Positions 43,636-52,840 of a stretch of 64,000 bases of DNA are shown here, piece by piece. The DNA is from JBCCMQ01 sp039179985 (GTDB taxonomy: Bacteria > Pseudomonadota > Alphaproteobacteria > Rhodobacterales > Rhodobacteraceae): positions 1-64,000 of the forward strand of contig JBCDED010000007.1 of the NCBI GenBank assembly GCA_039179985.1, written 5' to 3'. The position numbers and the translations under genes were made by a program. The stretch's first letter is position 1; every line of letters starts with the position of its first letter. Under the pieces are notes generated by a model, which had not been told where the DNA came from, made no database searches, and saw only the letters and a program-made list of their open reading frames with translations.

Positions 43636-44486
43636 ATGATTCGTTCAATGGTTGCCGGATTGGGCATGGCTGTCCTGACCGCTGTTTCCGCACAGGCAGA
43701 GACCTGGAAACTGGCCGTCACCGACGTCGAAGGCATGGAGCGCCTGCAGCTTGAATGGGGTCCGTTCAAGGAAGCTCTGGAAACGGCGACTGGCGAGACC
43801 TTTGAGTTTTTCGCCGTGAACTCGCGCACCGCCGCCGCCGAGGCCCTGCGCGCCGAGACCGTTGACTTTGTGGTGTCCGGTCCGGCCGAATACGTGGTCA
43901 TCAACAAGCTGACCGACGCCACGCCGCTCATCGGCCTTGGCCGCCCGGACTACCACTGCGCCATCGTCGTGCGCGCCGACAGCGGCATCAACACCGTGGC
44001 CGATCTGAAAGGCAAGAAAGTCGCCTTTGGCGACATCGGGTCGACCTCGAACATGCTCTGCCCGATTACGGTCTCGACCCCGTGAACGACATCGAGAAAA
44101 CCCACACCAGCCGCAACATTGCCCACGAGGCGCTGAAAGCGGGTGACGTGGACGCCATGGGCTCTAACGCCAACAGCTGGCTGCGCGTGCGCAACGGTGA
44201 AACCGATCTGCCCTATGGCTTTTTCAAGATGATCGCGCGCTCGGGCGACCTGCCGAACGACATGATCATGGTCGGCGCCCATGTGCCCGCTGAAGCCGCC
44301 GAAACGGTGCAGACCGCCATCCTTGAAAACAAGGATGACATCATCGCCGGCATCCTCGCCCATGAGGAAAACGACAAGTACAACGGCATGGACCTCGTGG
44401 CGATCGAAGACAGCGCCTACGACTACGTCCGCTCTATGTACACCAACGCGGGCTACCCGCAGTTTGACAACTTCATCGGTGAGTGA
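43636..44486 (+). pseudogene. phnD: PhnD phosphate/phosphonate-binding protein, interrupted
   Basis: The periplasmic binding protein of an ABC importer. It has a signal peptide (LGMAVLTAVSAQA) and a PhnD-type body (WGPFKEALETATGETFEFFAVNSRTAAAEALRAETVDFVVSGPAEYV, GDIGSTSN). After MLCP the frame ends at TGA 44083-44085, while the natural continuation DYGLDPVNDIEKTH runs in another frame to 44486. The junction at about 44062-44068 lacks several residues, so a short deletion of length 3k+1, possibly between CCGAT direct repeats, best explains it. Without repair no functional protein is made. Strong AGGAGGG site; phnC overlaps its end by 8 bases. Confidence 0.82.
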
Positions 44487-45291
44487 GGCTTCGACCTCCG
44501 ACACCGTTCTGGAAAGATCGCAAACGACCGGGGCAAGCTATGCCCCGGTCTCGCCGTGCGATCTGGAAGCGGACGCTGTCGGCAAGACATTTGGCGAGGC
44601 CTATGTGTTCCGCGATGTCTCGTTCCGCCTGGCCCGTGGCGAAGCGGTGGCCCTCGTGGGCGCCAACGGCACGGGTAAATCGACGCTTCTGCGATGCATC
44701 ATGGGGCTGATCCCCGTCAGCGAGGGCGAGGTCACGCTGCTCGACACGCCCGTGTCTGCCGCAAGGCCGCGCGACCTGCGCGACCTGCGCAGCCGCATGG
44801 GGCTGGTGAGCCAGAAACACAATCTTGTGGCGCGCATGAGCGTCCTGTCGAACGTGATCCATGGGCTCCTCGGGCAAAGGTCCGGTTTGCGCTATTGGAC
44901 ACAGACGCTTGCGCCCGCCGAGGCGCGCGATGCCGCCATGGCGGCGCTGGAACGGGTGGGCCTTGCCCATCTCGCCGCCCGCCGCGCGGACCGGCTGTCC
45001 GGCGGTCAATCGCAGAGGGTTGCCATTGCGCGGGCCTTGGTGGCCGAGCCGCGCATCCTAATCGCCGACGAACCCTGCGCCTCTCTGGACCCTGCCGCAG
45101 GGGAGGACGTGATGGATCTTTTCTTCAATCTCGTGCGCGACGAGGGCGTCACCGTCGTCTTCACCTCGCACAACGTTGATCACGCCTTGCGCTACGGCGA
45201 CCGGGTGCTGGGGCTGGCGAACGGCAAGCTGCAGCTTGATGCCACGAGCGCCTCGCTGGCGCCAACCGATCTGAGAGGGCTCTATGACTGA
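44479..45291 (+). CDS. phnC: Phosphonate/phosphate ABC transporter ATP-binding protein
   Basis: 270 residues from a GTG inside the end of phnD (8-base overlap). Walker A GANGTGKSTLLR is near 62, the Q-loop VSQKHNLV near 115, signature LSGGQSQRVAIARAL near 173, Walker B ILIADEPCASLDP near 194, and the switch His in FTSHNVDHAL. It energises the PhnE permease. The roughly 30-residue N-terminal lead (DTVLERSQTTGASYAPVSPCDLEAD) is longer than usual; a later start is possible, but none has a ribosome site. Confidence 0.92.
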   Translation: MSEASTSDTVLERSQTTGASYAPVSPCDLEADAVGKTFGEAYVFRDVSFRLARGEAVALVGANGTGKSTLLRCIMGLIPVSEGEVTLLDTPVSAARPRDLRDLRSRMGLVSQKHNLVARMSVLSNVIHGLLGQRSGLRYWTQTLAPAEARDAAMAALERVGLAHLAARRADRLSGGQSQRVAIARALVAEPRILIADEPCASLDPAAGEDVMDLFFNLVRDEGVTVVFTSHNVDHALRYGDRVLGLANGKLQLDATSASLAPTDLRGLYD

Positions 45292-46111
45292 TACCGCCGC
45301 TGCCCCCCTTTCGACCTCGGCGCCCGCACGCGTCGAGCGTCCTTCGGCCATCGCCTTTCTCGGCTACGCCTTCGCCTTGATCATCATCGTCTGGTCCTTC
45401 GCGGGCGCGGGTTTCTCCATCGAGAAGATGGTCACCGCGCCGCCGCGCTTCGCGGATTTTATTGACCGTGCATTCCCGCCAAATTTCGAGCCTGACGTGC
45501 TGGCGCGCCTTGGCTGGAAGATGCTGGAGACCCTTCAGATCGCCCTCGCAGGCGCCGTGCTTGGCGTGATCCTGTCCTTTCCCGTTGCGCTTTTGGCCGC
45601 GCGCGGGCTTGTGGCGGGCCCTTGGGTCAACAGTGTTGTGCGCACGATCCTCGGTTTTGTCCGCGCCGTGCCCGATATCGCCTGGGCGCTCGTGTTCGTG
45701 GTCGCCGTGGGCCTCGGGCCCTTTGCCGGGATGCTGGCTATCATGGTCGACACCATTGGCTTTTGTGGCCGCTTTTTTGCGGACGATATGGAAGCCGCGG
45801 ACAAGGGACCTGCAGAGGCGCTGACCGCCACGGGTGCCGGCAAGCTTGACGTTGTGGCCTGCGCCACCGTGCCCGCGGCCTCGCCCGCCTTTGTCTCAAC
45901 CTCGCTCTTTGCGCTCGAAAAGGCCGTACGCTCCTCGACGATCCTGGGGCTTGTTGGGGCAGGCGGGATCGGGATCGAGCTGAAAGTGGGTTTCGATCTC
46001 TTTGACTATCCGACGGCGATGACCGTCATCCTGATGATCGCCGTGGTGGTCATCGCAATCGAGCAACTGAGCGGCTGGGCCCGCACCAAGATCATTGGAC
46101 ATCAGCGATGA
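45284..46111 (+). CDS. phnE: Phosphonate/phosphate ABC transporter permease
   Basis: 275 residues with about six TM segments. Family blocks are MLETLQIALAGAVLGVILSFPVALLAARGL near 80 and the EAA-type loop EALTATGAGKLDVVACATVPAASPAFVS near 175, ending with GIGIELKVGFDLFDYPTAMTVI. Overlaps phnC by 8 bases. A single permease is present, as in many marine phnDCE systems. Confidence 0.93.
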   Translation: MTDTAAAPLSTSAPARVERPSAIAFLGYAFALIIIVWSFAGAGFSIEKMVTAPPRFADFIDRAFPPNFEPDVLARLGWKMLETLQIALAGAVLGVILSFPVALLAARGLVAGPWVNSVVRTILGFVRAVPDIAWALVFVVAVGLGPFAGMLAIMVDTIGFCGRFFADDMEAADKGPAEALTATGAGKLDVVACATVPAASPAFVSTSLFALEKAVRSSTILGLVGAGGIGIELKVGFDLFDYPTAMTVILMIAVVVIAIEQLSGWARTKIIGHQR

Positions 46112-46764
46112 CATCAACAGACACAGCACATACCCACTGGAATGATCAATGGGCCGGGATCGAAGCGGGCAGCAAATGGCTGACCCCCGAAGAGGACGTG
46201 ATCCGTTGGGCGGGCGAGATCGCGACCGGGGGCCGCGTTCTTGATCTTGGGGCGGGCGTGGGGCGCCATGCGCTCTGGCTTGCGGACCAGGGCTTTGAGG
46301 TGACGGCGCTTGACGCCGCGCCAGAAGGGCTTGCGGCGATCACCGCCAAGAATGCGGGCGTCACCACAGTGGAAAGCATGATGGACGTCTTACCTTTTGA
46401 CGACGGTGCCTTTGACCACGTCCTGAGTTGGAACGTGATCTACCACGGCGACGAGACGGTGCTGAGGCGGACGATTGCCGAGATCCGCCGCGTGCTGAAG
46501 CCGGGGGGCACTTTTATTGGCACGATGCTGTCAAATCGCCGCCTGCCCGTGGAATTGGCCCGTAGCGAGGGGCGAGAGATCAGCCACAACACCTGGGTCT
46601 TCGATGACGGAGGCGCGGGCGACAAGGCGCATCCGCACTACTACTGCAACGCCGCCGAGCTTGTCGCGCTTTTTGGTGGGTTCGAGCTTCTCTGGCTCCA
46701 GGACCGGCCCCATGAAAAGCCCGGCTCCTGGCACTGGCATCTGACAGCAGAAATGCTGGCCTGA
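46108..46764 (+). CDS. Class I SAM-dependent methyltransferase, fourth gene of the phn operon
   Basis: 218 residues. HWNDQWAGIEAGSKWLTPEEDVIRWAGE leads to SAM motif VLDLGAGVGRHALWLADQG near 43-61, VTALDAAPEGL, FDHVLSWNVIYHGDETVL and LKPGGTFIGTML. Its ATG overlaps the phnE stop (ATGA), so it is translated with the transporter and presumably also phosphate-regulated. The substrate is unknown. Tellurite-resistance-like (TehB-type) methyltransferases share the pattern, so the name alone says little. Confidence 0.83.
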   Translation: MTSTDTAHTHWNDQWAGIEAGSKWLTPEEDVIRWAGEIATGGRVLDLGAGVGRHALWLADQGFEVTALDAAPEGLAAITAKNAGVTTVESMMDVLPFDDGAFDHVLSWNVIYHGDETVLRRTIAEIRRVLKPGGTFIGTMLSNRRLPVELARSEGREISHNTWVFDDGGAGDKAHPHYYCNAAELVALFGGFELLWLQDRPHEKPGSWHWHLTAEMLA

Positions 46765-46773
46765 GACAGCGTT

Positions 46774-47427
46774 TCAGGTCATGCGCATGGGGTGGGGCGG
46801 TTCCGGCACGGCAAGCTCGGCCTCCGTTGCCGCCTGCACGGCTGCGACATCCGTGTCTTCGGCAATCTCGCGCAGGACCAGCCCGTTCTCCGTCGGCTCG
46901 ATCACGGCCATATCCGTGACAATCAGGCTCACCCGGCGGAGCGCGGTCAGCGGCAGCGTGCATTCCGGCACGATCTTGGGACGGCCTTTGGCCGTGTGCA
47001 CCATAGCGACGATCACCCGCTTTGCGCCGGCCACCAGATCCATCGCGCCGCCCATGCCTGGCACCATCTTGCCCGGTACCATCCAGTTGGCCAGATAGCC
47101 GCGCTCGTCAACTTGCAGGCCACCCAGGACTGTCATGTCGAGGTGCCCGCCACGGATCAGACCGAAGCTCATGGCGCTGTCGATAGAGGCCGCGCCCGGG
47201 ACCGCGGTGACAAAGCCGCCGCCCGCATCGGTCAGGTCCGGGTCTTCCATTCCCTCAGGCGGGCGTTCCCCAAGGCCGATCACCCCGTTCTCCGCCTGAA
47301 AGAAGACATTGACCCCGGCGGGCAGGTGGTTGGCCACCATGGACGGCAGGCCGATGCCAAGGTTGACCAGTGTGTTCGGTTTGACCTCCAGCGCCACACG
47401 GCGCGCGATCCGTTCCTTAGGTGTCAT
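46774..47427 (-). CDS. 3-oxoacid CoA-transferase subunit B
   Basis: 217 residues. The beta subunit carries the catalytic Glu in QAENGVIGLG near 45-54, followed by VPGAASIDSAMSFGLIRGGHLDMTVLGGLQVDERG and GMGGAMDLVAGAKRVIVAM. With subunit A it transfers CoA between succinyl-CoA or acetyl-CoA and acetoacetate or related acids. Its start overlaps the subunit A stop by one base (TGATG). It is separated from the convergent methyltransferase gene by 9 bases. Substrate range (ScoB, AtoA or PcaJ type) not resolved. Confidence 0.93.
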   Translation of the reverse strand: MTPKERIARRVALEVKPNTLVNLGIGLPSMVANHLPAGVNVFFQAENGVIGLGERPPEGMEDPDLTDAGGGFVTAVPGAASIDSAMSFGLIRGGHLDMTVLGGLQVDERGYLANWMVPGKMVPGMGGAMDLVAGAKRVIVAMVHTAKGRPKIVPECTLPLTALRRVSLIVTDMAVIEPTENGLVLREIAEDTDVAAVQAATEAELAVPEPPHPMRMT

Positions 47428-48080
47428 CAAGCCGGCCTTTCCAGAATGTGATCCACAAGGATACCCGGCGTCTTAACGGCGTCGGGCGGGATGACGCCCA
47501 CCGGGACGATCGTGCCGGGCTCGGCGATGACCACATCGGCGGCCATGGCGATCACGGGATTGAAGTTGTGCGCCGTGAGGCAGTAGTCGAGGTTGCCGAG
47601 GTAGTCCGCCTGATGAGCGCCCACGAGCGCAAAATCCCCCTTGATCGGAGTTTCGAGCAGGAACGTCTTGCCGTCCACCTCCACGGTCGGTTTCCCTTCG
47701 GCCACCGAGGTCCCAAGACCCGTGGGTGTCAGGACGCCGCCAAGCCCGACCCCAGCGGCGCGGATACGTTCAACGAGCGTGCCTTGCGGGACCAGCTCGA
47801 CCTCCAGCGTGCCGTCCATCATCTGCTTTTGGGTCTCCGGGTTCAGGCCGATGTGCGAGGCGACAAGTCTCGAGACAGCTTTCGCATCGATCAGCTTACC
47901 AATGCCGTGATCCGGGCAGGCGGTGTCATTGGCGACGACGGTCAGGTTCTTGCACCCGGCCTCGACGATGGCGTCAATCATGCGGTGCGGCGATCCGACT
48001 CCCATGAAACCGCCGATCAGCAGGCGGCTGCCATCGCCAATCATTGCCGCGGCCTCCTGCGGTGAAATTGCTTGTTTCAT
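47427..48080 (-). CDS. 3-oxoacid CoA-transferase subunit A
   Basis: 217 residues. SPQEAAAMIGDGSRLLIGGFMGVGSPHRMIDAI is the typical alpha-subunit N-terminus with the GGF-G-GxP loop. CLTAHNFNPVIAMAADVVIAEPGTIVPVGVIPPDAVKTPGILVDHI forms the end. ATG 48080 is preferred over upstream codons in the same frame because it matches the family. It partners subunit B in an operon and could feed acetoacetate from the BKACE-type reaction encoded 24 kb away into acyl-CoA metabolism (inference). Confidence 0.92.
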   Translation of the reverse strand: MKQAISPQEAAAMIGDGSRLLIGGFMGVGSPHRMIDAIVEAGCKNLTVVANDTACPDHGIGKLIDAKAVSRLVASHIGLNPETQKQMMDGTLEVELVPQGTLVERIRAAGVGLGGVLTPTGLGTSVAEGKPTVEVDGKTFLLETPIKGDFALVGAHQADYLGNLDYCLTAHNFNPVIAMAADVVIAEPGTIVPVGVIPPDAVKTPGILVDHILERPA

Positions 48081-48234
48081 TAAGTGTTCCGCCCTACGCT
48101 CTCGATCTTGCAGCTGCAGCATGCCAGAAAAACCCAACAGTGCCGCAACGAATGTCACTTTGATCTGGCGCAATGCGTCGCACGTGCGTCATGGATTTAT
48201 GCTGCAGTGCCGCAGGTAATTTTGAGAGACTCGC

Positions 48235-48999
48235 ATGTTTTCACTGGACGGTACTACCGCGCTCGTCGTCGGCATAGCCAATGAAAACTCTATTGCGTTC
48301 GGATGTGCGCAGGCCCTGAAAGACCGGGGCGCGAAGCTGGCGATCACCTATCTCAACGACAAGGCACGGCCCCATGTGGAGCCCCTGGCAGAGGCGCTTG
48401 GGGCCGAGATCTTCCTGCCGCTCGATGTGCGAGACCGGGTGGAGGAAGAGGCGCTCTTTGCCGAGATCACCGGCGCGTGGGGGCGGCTTGACACGGTGCT
48501 CCATTCCATTGCTTTCGCCCCGCGCGAAGATCTTCACGGCCGCGTCATTGACAGTTCTTCGGGCGGCTTCCAGATGGCCATGGACATTTCGGTTCACTCG
48601 TTCCTTCGGCTGATCCGGAGTTCCGAGCCCCTGATGCCCGAGGGTGGAACCTGCATGACCGTGTCGTTCCAGGGCTCCACCAAGGTGGTCGAACACTACA
48701 ATATTATGGGCCCCGTGAAAGCGGCTCTTGAGGCGGCCGTGCGATACGCGGCCGCTGAACTCGGTCCCAATGGCATCTCGGTTCACGCCCTGTCGCCCGG
48801 ACCGCTGAAGACGCGCGCTGCCTCGGGTATCGCGGAATTCGACGAATTGCTCGAGGCCGCCGCGGCCCGGGCCCCGACCCATCAACTTGCTACGATCGAA
48901 GACGTCGGCGCCTATTGTGCGTTCCTCGCCAGCCGCGAGGCCGCAAATGTCACGGGCGGAGTACATATGATCGATGGCGGCTACGGCATTGTCGCATAG
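48235..48999 (+). CDS. fabI: Enoyl-[ACP] reductase, FabI type
   Basis: 254 residues of the FabI branch of SDRs. Cofactor motif VVGIANENSIAFG is near 12-24, HSIAFAPREDLHG near 90, the Tyr-x6-Lys catalytic pair in HYNIMGPVKAALEAAVRYAA near 154-162, and an ending TGGVHMIDGGYGIVA. It reduces the enoyl double bond in type II fatty acid synthesis. Its place at the head of the DUF3141/phosphotransacetylase/acetate kinase operon is unusual for the main FabI, so this may be a specialised paralogue. Confidence 0.88.
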   Translation: MFSLDGTTALVVGIANENSIAFGCAQALKDRGAKLAITYLNDKARPHVEPLAEALGAEIFLPLDVRDRVEEEALFAEITGAWGRLDTVLHSIAFAPREDLHGRVIDSSSGGFQMAMDISVHSFLRLIRSSEPLMPEGGTCMTVSFQGSTKVVEHYNIMGPVKAALEAAVRYAAAELGPNGISVHALSPGPLKTRAASGIAEFDELLEAAAARAPTHQLATIEDVGAYCAFLASREAANVTGGVHMIDGGYGIVA

Positions 49000-49009
49000 G
49001 AGATCCGAC

Positions 49010-51436
49010 ATGGCAGATCAGGCATCAGGCGGCATGTATTCCGCAGAAGAGCTTCTCGCGGCGTTCAAGGATGCAACCGCCTGGACCCCTGCGGAGCGTA
49101 TCAACGCCCTTGGGGCAAGCGGGACTCAGGTCAGCCGGCAGGCCGAGATGATGACGACAGCGGCCGCTCTGCAGTTGTCAAAGATCGCCGGGGCGCACGG
49201 CCCGCGCGCCCGAAAGAACATAGACCTCTTTCTTGCGGCGATGAACGGGCTGCGCGAAGCTGCGGCCGCAGGCAGCCTTGGGGGCGACCTGCGTGCCTAC
49301 CTCGCCGATGCGGGCCAGCGGGCGGTTCTGACCGCCGACACCCTGCGCCGGCGCGGAGATATCTTCATTGAGCATGAAGCGGACGGGTGCCCGCCCGTTC
49401 TGATCTACGACTACGAGATCCTCAGAAACGGCAAGGATCTGCCCCGGCCCTGCAACTACTATCTGATGCGCATCGTGCCACCGAAGGGCGCGACCGTGCA
49501 CGCCTGGAAGCGGCCCTACATCATCATCGACCCGCGCGCAGGCCACGGAGCGGGGATCGGCGGTTTCAAGACCGACAGCCAGGTGGGCGTTGCTTTGGGT
49601 GACGGGCACCCGGTCTATTTTATCGGGTTTCGCCGCAATCCCGAGCCAGGCCAGACGCTGGCTGACGTCACCCATGCCGAGGCCGAGTTCGTGCGCGAGG
49701 TAACCCGCCGCCATCCGGACGCCGCGCTGCCCGTGATCGCCGGCAACTGTCAGGGCGGTTGGGCGACGCTGATCCTGGCGGCCACAAACCCGGATCTGAC
49801 CGGTCCGATTTTGCTTAACGGCGCGCCGATCGATACCTGGGCGGGCCGCGTGGGCGAAAACCCCATGCGCTACAACGGCGGCGTTCTGGGCGGCGTGATC
49901 CACCCGATGATGCAGGCCGATCTTGGCAACGGGGTCTTCGACGGCGCCAATATCGTCGCCAACTTCGAACAGCTGAACCCGGCGCGGAACTACTTTGGCA
50001 AATACTACGATCTTTATGCCAAGGTGGACACGGAACCGCCGCGCTTCCTTGATTTTGAGCGCTGGTGGGGTGGGTTTTTTCTGCTCAACGAAGCCGAAAT
50101 GAAGTGGATCGTGGACGAGCTTTTCGTGGGCAATCGCCTGGTCAAAAACGAAGCCCATCTGGAGCCGGGGCGCGCCATCGATATCAAGAACATTCGCGCC
50201 CCGATCATCGCCTTCGCCAGCTACGGTGACAACATCACGCCGCCCCAGCAGGCGCTCAACTGGATCATCAAGTCCTACGCCGATGAACGCGAGATCGAAA
50301 TTCGCGGGCAGCGGATCATCTACATGCTGCACGAGCAGGTCGGCCACCTTGGCATCTTCGTGTCGTCGAAGATTGCAAAGAAAGAGCACAGCGAAGTCGC
50401 CTCGACGCTGAAGACCATCGAGAGCCTGCCGCCTGGTCTCTACCAGATGGTGATCGATAACTACGAAGGTCCGGTTGAGGACCGCGTGTTCACGGTCAGC
50501 TTCGAGTCCCGGACCATGGACGACTTGCGCAAGATCGACGATGGCGTCGATGACGAGGCCGCCTTTGCCGGGGTTGCGCGCGCATCCGAACAAGTGGGCG
50601 AGATGTATGACGTCTTTATGCGCCCCTTTGTGCAGGCCGCCATCACCGAGCCGATGGCCGAGATGTCGCGCAGGATGCACCCGTCACGTGTTCAGCGGTC
50701 GGCCTTTTCCAGCAGAAACCCGGCCGTGGCGCCGCTGGAGGCCATGGCCGGGCGGGTGCGCGAGGACCGGACCCCGGCAGAGCCCACGAACCCGTTTCTG
50801 AAGGTCCAGGATCTCTGGGCCGAGAGCGTGGAGCAGACGCTCGATTTCTACCGCGACATGCGCGACATGATGTACGAACAGGCCTTCTTCGGCGTCTGGG
50901 CCACACCCATGGCGATCTGGTACGGGCGCAGCCATGCGCCGGGGCGCACGCTGAAACAGTCAAGCGAGTTGCGCGGCCTTCCCACGGTGGCCTCGACGCT
51001 GCTTAGAATCGAACAGGGCGGCTTTGCGGAAGCGGTCGTGCGGATGCTCGTGCTGCTCGTTGAAAGCCGGGGCAGTGTCCGGCGCGACAGGCTGGAACGG
51101 TCGTCGCGGGTGCTGACGCAGGACGACCCATTCAAATCGCTCACCGCCACGGACCGGGCGCGCATCCTGCACGAGCAAACCCTGATCGCGCAGTTCGAAC
51201 CGAAGCGCGCGATCGAGACTTTGCCCAAGCTGCTGACATCAAAAAAAGACCGGCAGTTGGCGGTCGAGGTGGTCCAGTTCATCCCTGGTCCGATTGGGGA
51301 AATGGCGCCGCATACGCTGGCCACGCTGCAAGAGTTCCGCAAAGTCCTTGGCCTGCCTGAGGCGACAACCGACATCCTCGAAGACCCCCTAGCCAAACCG
51401 GCCGGCGATGGTGGCATGGAGACGGCAGCGGAATGA
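49010..51436 (+). CDS. DUF3141 protein (PHA-synthase-like alpha/beta hydrolase)
   Basis: 808 residues. DUF3141 proteins resemble polyhydroxyalkanoate synthases: RPYIIIDPRAGHGAGIGGFK near 166 and the nucleophile box GNCQGGWATL near 247 with Cys in place of Ser, the lipase-box variant used by PHA synthases. ASYGDNITPPQQAL near 405 gives the late Asp and HEQVGHLGIF near 443 the His. A long C-terminal half (about 450-808) is helical and specific to this family. Whether it polymerises or hydrolyses acyl-CoA products is unknown. ATG 49010 follows AGGAGATCC, 10 bases after fabI; overlaps the next gene by ATGA. Confidence 0.88.
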   Translation: MADQASGGMYSAEELLAAFKDATAWTPAERINALGASGTQVSRQAEMMTTAAALQLSKIAGAHGPRARKNIDLFLAAMNGLREAAAAGSLGGDLRAYLADAGQRAVLTADTLRRRGDIFIEHEADGCPPVLIYDYEILRNGKDLPRPCNYYLMRIVPPKGATVHAWKRPYIIIDPRAGHGAGIGGFKTDSQVGVALGDGHPVYFIGFRRNPEPGQTLADVTHAEAEFVREVTRRHPDAALPVIAGNCQGGWATLILAATNPDLTGPILLNGAPIDTWAGRVGENPMRYNGGVLGGVIHPMMQADLGNGVFDGANIVANFEQLNPARNYFGKYYDLYAKVDTEPPRFLDFERWWGGFFLLNEAEMKWIVDELFVGNRLVKNEAHLEPGRAIDIKNIRAPIIAFASYGDNITPPQQALNWIIKSYADEREIEIRGQRIIYMLHEQVGHLGIFVSSKIAKKEHSEVASTLKTIESLPPGLYQMVIDNYEGPVEDRVFTVSFESRTMDDLRKIDDGVDDEAAFAGVARASEQVGEMYDVFMRPFVQAAITEPMAEMSRRMHPSRVQRSAFSSRNPAVAPLEAMAGRVREDRTPAEPTNPFLKVQDLWAESVEQTLDFYRDMRDMMYEQAFFGVWATPMAIWYGRSHAPGRTLKQSSELRGLPTVASTLLRIEQGGFAEAVVRMLVLLVESRGSVRRDRLERSSRVLTQDDPFKSLTATDRARILHEQTLIAQFEPKRAIETLPKLLTSKKDRQLAVEVVQFIPGPIGEMAPHTLATLQEFRKVLGLPEATTDILEDPLAKPAGDGGMETAAE

Positions 51437-52840
51437 TCACTGAGAATTGCACATACGACGAACTGACCGTCGGCCAGAGCGCCAGTCTGAAGCGCATCGC
51501 GCGCGAGGAGGACTTTCTTGTTTTCGCGAACGCTTCGGGCAATCACAACCCGACGCACCTTTCCGCCTATGATGGCGACGGTGATGGCAAGCCCGAGGCA
51601 TTGGCCCCGGCACTCTGGGTTGGTTCACTGGTCTCGGCTGTTCTGGGCAACGTCCTGCCTGGTGCGGGTACGCTCTACCGCAAACAGGACTTCACCTTTC
51701 ATCACCATGCCTCTGCCGGAGACGAGCTGACAATAGCGGTGGAAGTCTTGGAAAAGCTCGGGGACGGCCTGGTTCGGCTTGAAACCCAAGGTGCTGCGTA
51801 CCAGCGACGGTGAGGCAGTGGTGTCCGGTAGGGCGGTAGTGGTGGCGCCAACGAAGAAGCTCCATTTCGACGACGTGGATGTCCCGGGTCTGGTTGTCCA
51901 GCGCCACCGGCACTTCGAACGCCTGATCGATCAGGCGCGTCAACTGCCGCCAATGGTCTGCGCGGTTATTGCACCCGAAGAACCGAAATCGCTCGGCGGC
52001 GCGCTCTTGGCGGCAGAAAAAGGGATCATCTCGCCCATCCTGATCGGCAGCCTCACCATGATCGAGGCGGCGGCAAAGAAGCTGGACCGCGGGCTCTCGG
52101 GCCTCGAAATCATCGACGAACCCAACCATCACCTCGCGGCGGGACGGGGTGTTGATCTGGTGGCCGACGGGCAGGCCGGATCGCTGATGAAAGGGCATCT
52201 GCACACCGACCAGTTGTTGCACGCGGCTCTCCGCAAGGAACGCGGCTTGCGGGCGGGCCGCCGGTTCACCCATGTCTTCGTGATGGATGTACCGGGCCTG
52301 CCAAACCCGCTCCTTGTCACCGATGCGGCGGTGAACATTCAACCGGATCTGAAGACCAAGGTCGATATCGTGCAGAATGCCATCGACGTGGCGATCTCCA
52401 TCGGGATCGAAACGCCCCATGTGGGTGTTCTGTCCGCGGTGGAAACCGTGAACCCCGATATCCCTTCGTCGATCGACGCGGCACTCTTGGCCAAGATGTC
52501 GGAACGCGGGCAGATCACCGGTGGCATGGTCGACGGTCCACTGGCCATGGACAACGCGGTCGACATGGCCGCGGCGCGCACCAAGGGCATCCATTCCGAA
52601 GTGGCAGGCCGGGCCGAGGTGCTTGTGGTCCCGAACCTCGACTCCGGGAACATGCTGGCCAAGCAGCTGACCTATATCAGCGGCGCTGAAGGGGCAGGGC
52701 TGGTTCTGGGAGCGGCGGTGCCGATCATCCTCAATTCACGCTCGGACGACGATACGGCGCGCTTGGCCTCCTGTGCGGTGGCGGCGATGCATGCGGCACG
52801 GATGGCGGGTGATCTTGAGTTAAAGCGGGCGGCAGGATGA
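51433..52840 (+). pseudogene. Bifunctional enoyl-CoA hydratase/phosphate acetyltransferase, frameshifted
   Basis: An N-terminal MaoC-like hot-dog domain (YDELTVGQSASLKRIAREEDFLVFANASGNHNP, LPGAGTLYRKQDFTF) is followed by a phosphotransacetylase domain (EKGIISPILIG, VLVVPNLDSGNMLAKQLTYISGAEGAGLVLGAAVP). The frame ends at 51811-51813, while the second domain begins in another frame. Removing one C from the CCC at 51785-51787 joins them as VRLETKVLRTSDGEAVVSG. The repaired protein would be about 468 residues, the normal size for the family. It overlaps DUF3141 and acetate kinase genes by ATGA each, so it is part of the operon. Either an error or an inactivated gene; the second half could also be translated separately. 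Confidence 0.85.

Noticed and set aside
44082..44486. Separate small gene in the second half of phnD
   Set aside because: Its sequence continues the PhnD fold and has no ribosome site, so it is part of the interrupted phnD.
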